From: Opitutales bacterium
Lineage (GTDB): Bacteria; Verrucomicrobiota; Verrucomicrobiia; Opitutales; UBA9783
Reading direction: 5' to 3'
Assembly: GCA_017479315.1 (NCBI GenBank)
Contig: JAFVCI010000016.1
Span: 1 to 10,222 of the forward strand
Length of the DNA stretch: 10,222 nt
Both the position numbers and the translations under genes were made by a program. Of the stretch, positions 6,837-10,222 are shown piece after piece. Each line of letters opens with the position of its first letter. Positions within the stretch are counted from its first letter, which is position 1. The notes beneath the pieces were generated by a model, which was not told the DNA's origin, did no database searches, and saw only the letters and a list, made by a program, of their open reading frames with translations.

Positions 6837-6888
6837 AAAAAAACGCTCCGCCGATGCAATGACAGACAAACCCCGCATCGACGGAACG
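6837..6888 (-). terminator. Intrinsic terminator of the GAPDH gene
   Basis: On the minus strand, 6888-6875 pairs with 6857-6844: 14 pairs including two G-U, a 17-base loop, and then seven U (6843-6837) directly after the stem. It lies 21 bases beyond the GAPDH stop codon. The plus side of the stem is followed by TGTTTTAAGCTTTTTT, so it may also stop transcripts coming from the OTU gene. Confidence 0.92.
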
Positions 6889-6889
6889 T

Positions 6890-6909
6890 GTTTTAAGCTT
6901 TTTTAAAAC
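6890..6909. repeat. AT-rich inverted repeat at the GAPDH stop codon
   Basis: GTTTTAA (6890-6896) and TTAAAAC (6903-6909) are perfect inverted copies around a six-base centre, touching the TAG stop of the GAPDH gene. The stem is weak and probably only adds to the terminator that follows. Confidence 0.5.
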
Positions 6910-7934
6910 TACAATAAATTCGCCATTTTTTGCAGCAATTCGACGCAACGATTGACGTAGCCCCATTCGTTGTCGTACCAGCTGACGAGTTTAAAGAAGC
7001 GATCGTTGAGCGCCATGCCCGAGCCGGCATCGAAAATTGACGAGCGCGGATCGTGGATAAAGTCGCTGGAGACGACCTCGTCCTCCGTATAGCCCAGAAT
7101 GCCCTTTAACGAGCCTTCGGAAGCTTCCTTCATCTTTTGACAAATTTCTTCGTACGTTGTCGGTTTTGCCGTGCGAACCGTTAAATCGACCACCGAAACG
7201 GTCGGCGTCGGAACGCGGAACGACATGCCCGTCAATTTGCCTTTCACCGCCGGCAACACCAAACCGACGGCCTTGGCGGCTCCCGTTGTGGAAGGAATGA
7301 TGTTGATCGCCGCCGTGCGCCCGCCCTTCCAATCCTTTTTTGACGGACCGTCGACGGTTTTTTGCGTCGCCGTGTAGCTGTGCACCGTCGTCATGAGACC
7401 TTCTTCGATGCCGAAATTATCCAAAACGACCTTTGTAATCGGCGCCAGACAGTTGGTGGTACAGGAGGCGTTGGAAATGATGGTATCCGAACGTTGCAAA
7501 TCCTTATCATTCACGCCCAACACGACGGTACGAACGCCGTCGCCTTTCCCGGGAGCGGTAATGAGAACTTTCTTTGCGCCCGCCGTCAAATGCCCCTGTG
7601 TCTTTTCGGCCTGAGTGAACAGCCCCGTGGCTTCGATCGCAATATCCGCACCGAGTTCCTTCCACGGCAATGCCGACGGACCGTCTTTTACCGCCAGGCA
7701 ACGAATGCGATGCCCGTTGACCACCAGCGTTTCTTCGCCGTCCGCTTCGACGGTGCCGTTAAAGTGCCCCTGGACGGAATCGTATTTCAGCAAATACGCC
7801 AAATTGTCAGCACCGACCAAATCGTTGACCGCAACGACTTCGAGGGTATCTCCCAAGAGTTTTTGTTCGCAAAGCGCCCGAAACACCAAACGTCCGATGC
7901 GCCCGAACCCGTTAATCCCGACTCGAATCTTCAT
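6909..7934 (-). CDS. gap: Glyceraldehyde-3-phosphate dehydrogenase, type I
   Basis: Oxidises and phosphorylates glyceraldehyde 3-phosphate to 1,3-bisphosphoglycerate with NAD in cytoplasmic glycolysis; works as a tetramer. At 341 aa it is full length for the family. Visible parts: the Rossmann loop GINGFGRIGR (6-15), Asn37-Asp38 at the end of the second strand as in NAD-preferring enzymes, the catalytic SNASCTTNC (154-162) with Cys158, the base His185 in HSYT, the phosphate-site TTGAAKAV (216-223), and the C-terminal WYDNEWGY (319-326). The start is set by the canonical N-terminus (MKIRVGINGFGR). A strong promoter ends eight bases before the ATG, there is no Shine-Dalgarno site, and a strong terminator follows, so the gene is a single-gene unit although the exporter gene upstream points the same way. 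With the PPi-PFK gene it covers two glycolytic steps. Confidence 0.98.
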   Translation of the reverse strand: MKIRVGINGFGRIGRLVFRALCEQKLLGDTLEVVAVNDLVGADNLAYLLKYDSVQGHFNGTVEADGEETLVVNGHRIRCLAVKDGPSALPWKELGADIAIEATGLFTQAEKTQGHLTAGAKKVLITAPGKGDGVRTVVLGVNDKDLQRSDTIISNASCTTNCLAPITKVVLDNFGIEEGLMTTVHSYTATQKTVDGPSKKDWKGGRTAAINIIPSTTGAAKAVGLVLPAVKGKLTGMSFRVPTPTVSVVDLTVRTAKPTTYEEICQKMKEASEGSLKGILGYTEDEVVSSDFIHDPRSSIFDAGSGMALNDRFFKLVSWYDNEWGYVNRCVELLQKMANLL

Positions 7935-7942
7935 ACAACTTT

Positions 7943-7971
7943 ATTATAAGCGTTTTCGGAGCGAGAGACAA
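7943..7971 (-). promoter_or_regulatory. Sigma-70-like promoter of the GAPDH gene, leaderless
   Basis: On the minus strand TTGTCT (7971-7966, four of six consensus bases) is followed after exactly 17 bases by a perfect TATAAT (7948-7943). Eight bases separate it from the ATG (7934-7932), so the expected start of transcription falls at most a few bases before the start codon and leaves no room for a ribosome-binding site. Confidence 0.85.
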
Positions 7972-7986
7972 GTGCACTTGCACGTG
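7969..7986. promoter_or_regulatory. 12-base palindrome at the GAPDH -35 box, possible operator
   Basis: CAAGTGCACTTG (7969-7980) is a perfect 12-base palindrome and shares its first three bases (7969-7971) with the -35 hexamer. It is followed directly by CACGTG (7981-7986), a second six-base palindrome. The position would let a bound dimer block or help RNA polymerase. No regulator is identified in the window. Confidence 0.45.
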
Positions 7987-8261
7987 AGAGGCGGGGCATT
8001 CTATCGGCAATTGAAGGCATTTTCGGCAATCATCTTATGTGCAACGGTTTTATGTACGTATGGACTTTGATACCGCTTGCAAACCGTTAAAAGTGTCCGA
8101 CGGGTTTTATTCTATTTGCGATGTTTTTTCATACATTGGAGGTTTTTTTTGTTAAATAAAGCCGAAGTACGTTTTTTTAAAGAAACAACTCCGCCTTCCC
8201 GACTGTACGCATCTTTTTACGCAGGCAGTCGAAAGAATTTTCGGAGACGTTCCCGCGACTT
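7972..8261. other. Rest of the gap between exporter and GAPDH genes
   Basis: Beyond the promoter and palindrome this gap holds an eight-base inverted repeat (AACGGTTT 8043-8050, AAACCGTT 8081-8088, 30-base spacer) and a possible 38-codon plus-strand ORF (8149-8265). No intrinsic terminator for the exporter gene is evident on the minus strand, so its transcript may run on towards the GAPDH gene. I see no tRNA or known small RNA. Confidence 0.4.
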
Positions 8262-8265
8262 TTAA
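8149..8265 (+). CDS. Possible 38-aa basic peptide, TTG start
   Basis: A good GGAGG (8138-8142) stands six bases before a TTG at 8149, and the frame runs to TAA at 8265, overlapping the last bases of the exporter gene on the other strand. The product has a very basic C-terminus (RKNFRRRSRDF) and matches nothing I know. It is the best Shine-Dalgarno-start pair in the window, although the larger genes lack such sites. It may be chance in an AT-rich gap. Confidence 0.22.
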   Translation: MLNKAEVRFFKETTPPSRLYASFYAGSRKNFRRRSRDF

Positions 8266-10058
8266 ACAACCTCCCTTGCCGCAACGGCTTCATTACCGTG
8301 AACCAAATGCGATTGCCGTTCCAATGCATCCACCAGCTCTTTAAATTCTTCATTTGCCTGATACAGACCATCGAAAGTGCCTTCGGCGGCGATGCGCCCT
8401 TCCTTCATGTACACGAGACGATTGCATTGTTTCAACGTCCCGAGGCGATGGGCGATGGCAATAACGGTACATTTGCCCTTTAATGAAGCGATGACGTTCG
8501 AAATTTTTTCTTCCGTTAATGCATCCAGGGAGGCTGTGGCTTCATCCAGAATGAGCAGTTTCGGATTGCCGTACAATGCGCGCGCGATCGCAATTCTCTG
8601 CTTCTGACCGCCCGAGATGTTTTTTCCGTTTTCCGCAAGGTACATATCCGGTTGGAATTCACCCAACTGCGCCATTTTTAAAACACGCTCGACCTGTTCG
8701 GCATTCGGTTCGCGTCCGAAGATAACATTCTCTGCGACCGTTCCCGTAATGATGCAGGGATTTTGCGAAACATAACCGAAAAACGGTGCCAGCTGATTGT
8801 GCGTTGTGATAACATTCCCATCGACGAAATAAGTACCTTTTGTCGGCGGCAATAATCCCAAAATCATATCGACGAGTGTTGTTTTCCCGGCACCCGACTT
8901 TCCCGTTAATCCGACAAAATCGCCTTCGTTAACGGTCAGACAAACGTCATGCAAAACCTCTTTTTTATTTTCCGTATCATACGAAAAACAAACCTTCTCC
9001 AATCGTAACCGGTGCTTAAAAGTCACGCGTTCCCCGTCATACGGTGGCAACTGATGCTCTAACAGCTGCCGGTAGAAATCATTGAGATAAACGACGCTGC
9101 TTTTGTAAGTATCGATTTGTTGTTTTGCCACGCAAAAACGATTAAAGTACGGCAGAATGCGCACGATGCAAATAACCAAAAACGTGATTTGCTGCATCAA
9201 GACCGAAAACGGATAAAAAAAATGCAGAAAAAGAATCGTTAAGGCGATGCAGATAAGACCGAGGAGTTCAAGGAGAAAGGGTTGATTTTGCCCTCGACAT
9301 ACAAGTTGCTGTTCCGTTCGTTTCCACTCACCAAAAGCGGTTAACAAAGTGTCTAAAGATGGAATTTTGCAAAAAAAACTCAGCACTTCCTTAAGAGCGT
9401 TTACTTTGGTACTAAGTGTTTGTTCTTTGTTTTGGTAGAGTTCGTAAAGATCTTGAGTTTTCAGGTGCCGTTTTTTTAAAGTTTTTTTGATAACGCAACC
9501 AATAACGGCGAATAAAAAAAACGATGATATTATGATGGGGAAAAAAAAGAACAACATGATTGAGATGGTGAAAAAAAGAGAACCGTTTATCCCGTACAGA
9601 GAGAGAGCTGTAATATAAGCGGTAGTACTTGCAGTTACGCAGGCACTATATACCGTTTGTAACTCGCAGTGTTTATGTTTTTGCAGAAAAATGTATGTCG
9701 CATTATATTCCAAATGAGACAGTTTTTCAACCGTGTTGTGAACAAATATTACGGCGGTTTTGTAACTCAGGTAATTGCATAAAATCGACAGCAAATTCTT
9801 CAAAACAATCGAAACAATGCAAATGCCGATGAGACCCGCGATTATTCTTGTTTGCGGAATATCCGCAAGCCACGGCGGCAGAACGGTGTAAAGTTTTTCG
9901 GGATTTAAAATAAGCTGCAACGCCGGAAGAATCATCGATAAACCGAAGCATTCCAGAAAGATGCAGACAAAGGAAAGGATGCCGTACGTGATGAAGCGCT
10001 TCTTTTGATCGGTCAGGAAATTCTTGTAGAGTTCCTTGAAAATTCGGAAGTTTTCCAT
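8262..10058 (-). CDS. ABC exporter with fused membrane and ATPase domains, PglK/MsbA-like
   Basis: A 598 aa half-transporter that would act as an inner-membrane homodimer, using ATP to flip or export a substrate. Residues 1-335 form the membrane domain with about six hydrophobic segments (near 22-50, 72-96, 145-165, 166-192, 260-282, 287-305). The ATPase domain has Walker A GKSGAGKTT (386-394), Q-loop Gln432 in YVSQNP, signature ISGGQ (481-485), Walker B LLILDE (501-506) and the H-loop His537. All catalytic residues are present, so it should be active. The N-terminal pattern (LECFGLSMILPALQLIL, 35-51) resembles PglK-type lipid-linked oligosaccharide flippases more than drug exporters, but the substrate cannot be fixed because no glycan genes are in view. 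The C-terminal tail (580-598) is not part of the fold. The membrane half is richer in AT than the ATPase half. The start lacks a Shine-Dalgarno site. Confidence 0.95.
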   Translation of the reverse strand: MENFRIFKELYKNFLTDQKKRFITYGILSFVCIFLECFGLSMILPALQLILNPEKLYTVLPPWLADIPQTRIIAGLIGICIVSIVLKNLLSILCNYLSYKTAVIFVHNTVEKLSHLEYNATYIFLQKHKHCELQTVYSACVTASTTAYITALSLYGINGSLFFTISIMLFFFFPIIISSFFLFAVIGCVIKKTLKKRHLKTQDLYELYQNKEQTLSTKVNALKEVLSFFCKIPSLDTLLTAFGEWKRTEQQLVCRGQNQPFLLELLGLICIALTILFLHFFYPFSVLMQQITFLVICIVRILPYFNRFCVAKQQIDTYKSSVVYLNDFYRQLLEHQLPPYDGERVTFKHRLRLEKVCFSYDTENKKEVLHDVCLTVNEGDFVGLTGKSGAGKTTLVDMILGLLPPTKGTYFVDGNVITTHNQLAPFFGYVSQNPCIITGTVAENVIFGREPNAEQVERVLKMAQLGEFQPDMYLAENGKNISGGQKQRIAIARALYGNPKLLILDEATASLDALTEEKISNVIASLKGKCTVIAIAHRLGTLKQCNRLVYMKEGRIAAEGTFDGLYQANEEFKELVDALERQSHLVHGNEAVAAREVV

Positions 10059-10222
10059 GATTGTTCAGAAAATCCAAAAGGTGAAGATCACAGGGTAACC
10101 GACGTCTCCGTGTGTTGCGAGTTTCGGTGTGGTTTTTGAACCCGAAGAATGAGGAATGAAACTGCAGCGGAGGCTCAAAAACATCCTCCTCAAAGGAACA
10201 AAATCGGGGGGGGGGGGGGCAA
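10059..10222. other. Upstream region of the exporter gene to the window edge
   Basis: No gene is certain here. On the minus strand a frame is open from the window edge to TGA at 10067-10065, six bases before the exporter ATG; it passes the G run as prolines and contains an ATG at 10184 directly after GAGGAGG. It could be the 3' end of an upstream operon gene. On the plus strand two ATGs (10149 and 10156) open frames that also run through the G tract off the edge. GTGATCTTCAC (minus strand, 10091-10081) is a small imperfect palindrome before the exporter gene. Confidence 0.35.
10206..10219 (+). repeat. G14 homopolymer
   Basis: Fourteen consecutive G three bases from the end of the window. A run of this length is well above chance and is a classic hypermutable tract; it may also be a sequencing or assembly limit, since such runs often end contigs. 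Confidence 0.9.

Noticed and set aside
7362..7949. 195-codon plus-strand open frame opposite the GAPDH gene
   Set aside because: Antisense shadow of a highly conserved gene; no start signals and Arg-rich product.
1..10222. CRISPR array, insertion sequence, tRNA or rRNA genes
   Set aside because: I looked for regularly spaced repeats, transposase motifs, terminal inverted repeats and cloverleaf folds and saw none by eye; a covariance-model scan could still find a small RNA.

Overview
The window reads as a bacterial chromosome segment with compactly spaced genes on both strands. It combines housekeeping genes (an archaeal-type prolyl-tRNA synthetase, a pyrophosphate-type phosphofructokinase, an NAD-type glyceraldehyde-3-phosphate dehydrogenase) with surface or host-interaction genes: a prepilin-like protein, a signal-peptide protein, an OTU-fold protease, a poly-G-containing orphan protein and a lipid or oligosaccharide flippase-like ABC exporter. 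The prepilin motif and the exporter suggest a Gram-negative cell, and the OTU cysteine protease suggests life with a eukaryotic host. The compact PPi-PFK and the zinc-less archaeal-type ProRS are compatible with a Verrucomicrobiota/Opitutales-like lineage. That placement is a guess from family memory, not something the sequence proves.

Layout: 1-532 holds one unrecognised small ORF (33-332, +) and a plain 200-base gap. proS lies at 533-2017 (+). An orphan coiled-coil-like protein with a G8 tract at codons 27-29 lies at 2157-2813 (+). A small secreted four-cysteine protein (2963-3505, -) is divergent from the PPi-PFK gene (3626-4813, +). The prepilin-like gene (4939-5487, -) converges on the PFK gene with a hairpin between them, and diverges from the OTU protease gene (5617-6576, +). 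The OTU gene converges on the GAPDH gene (6909-7934, -) across a 332-base gap that ends in a strong intrinsic terminator for GAPDH. A 327-base gap with a clear GAPDH promoter and a 12-base palindrome separates GAPDH from the ABC exporter gene (8262-10058, -). The window ends in a 14-base G run.

Two themes connect the genes. First, the 2157-2813 protein and the OTU protease share a similar N-terminus (S-I-N/Q-x-G-S near the start, then an amphipathic stretch ending Q-x-L-F-G), which could mark a common class of exported proteins; one of them carries a homopolymer whose loss of one G would stop translation at once. Second, convincing Shine-Dalgarno sites are missing before most of the main genes, and at three of them (GAPDH, the orphan, OTU) a promoter-like -35/-10 pair ends only 5 to 8 bases before the ATG, which suggests leaderless mRNAs. 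The two glycolytic genes fit a PPi-sparing glycolysis but are not in one operon.
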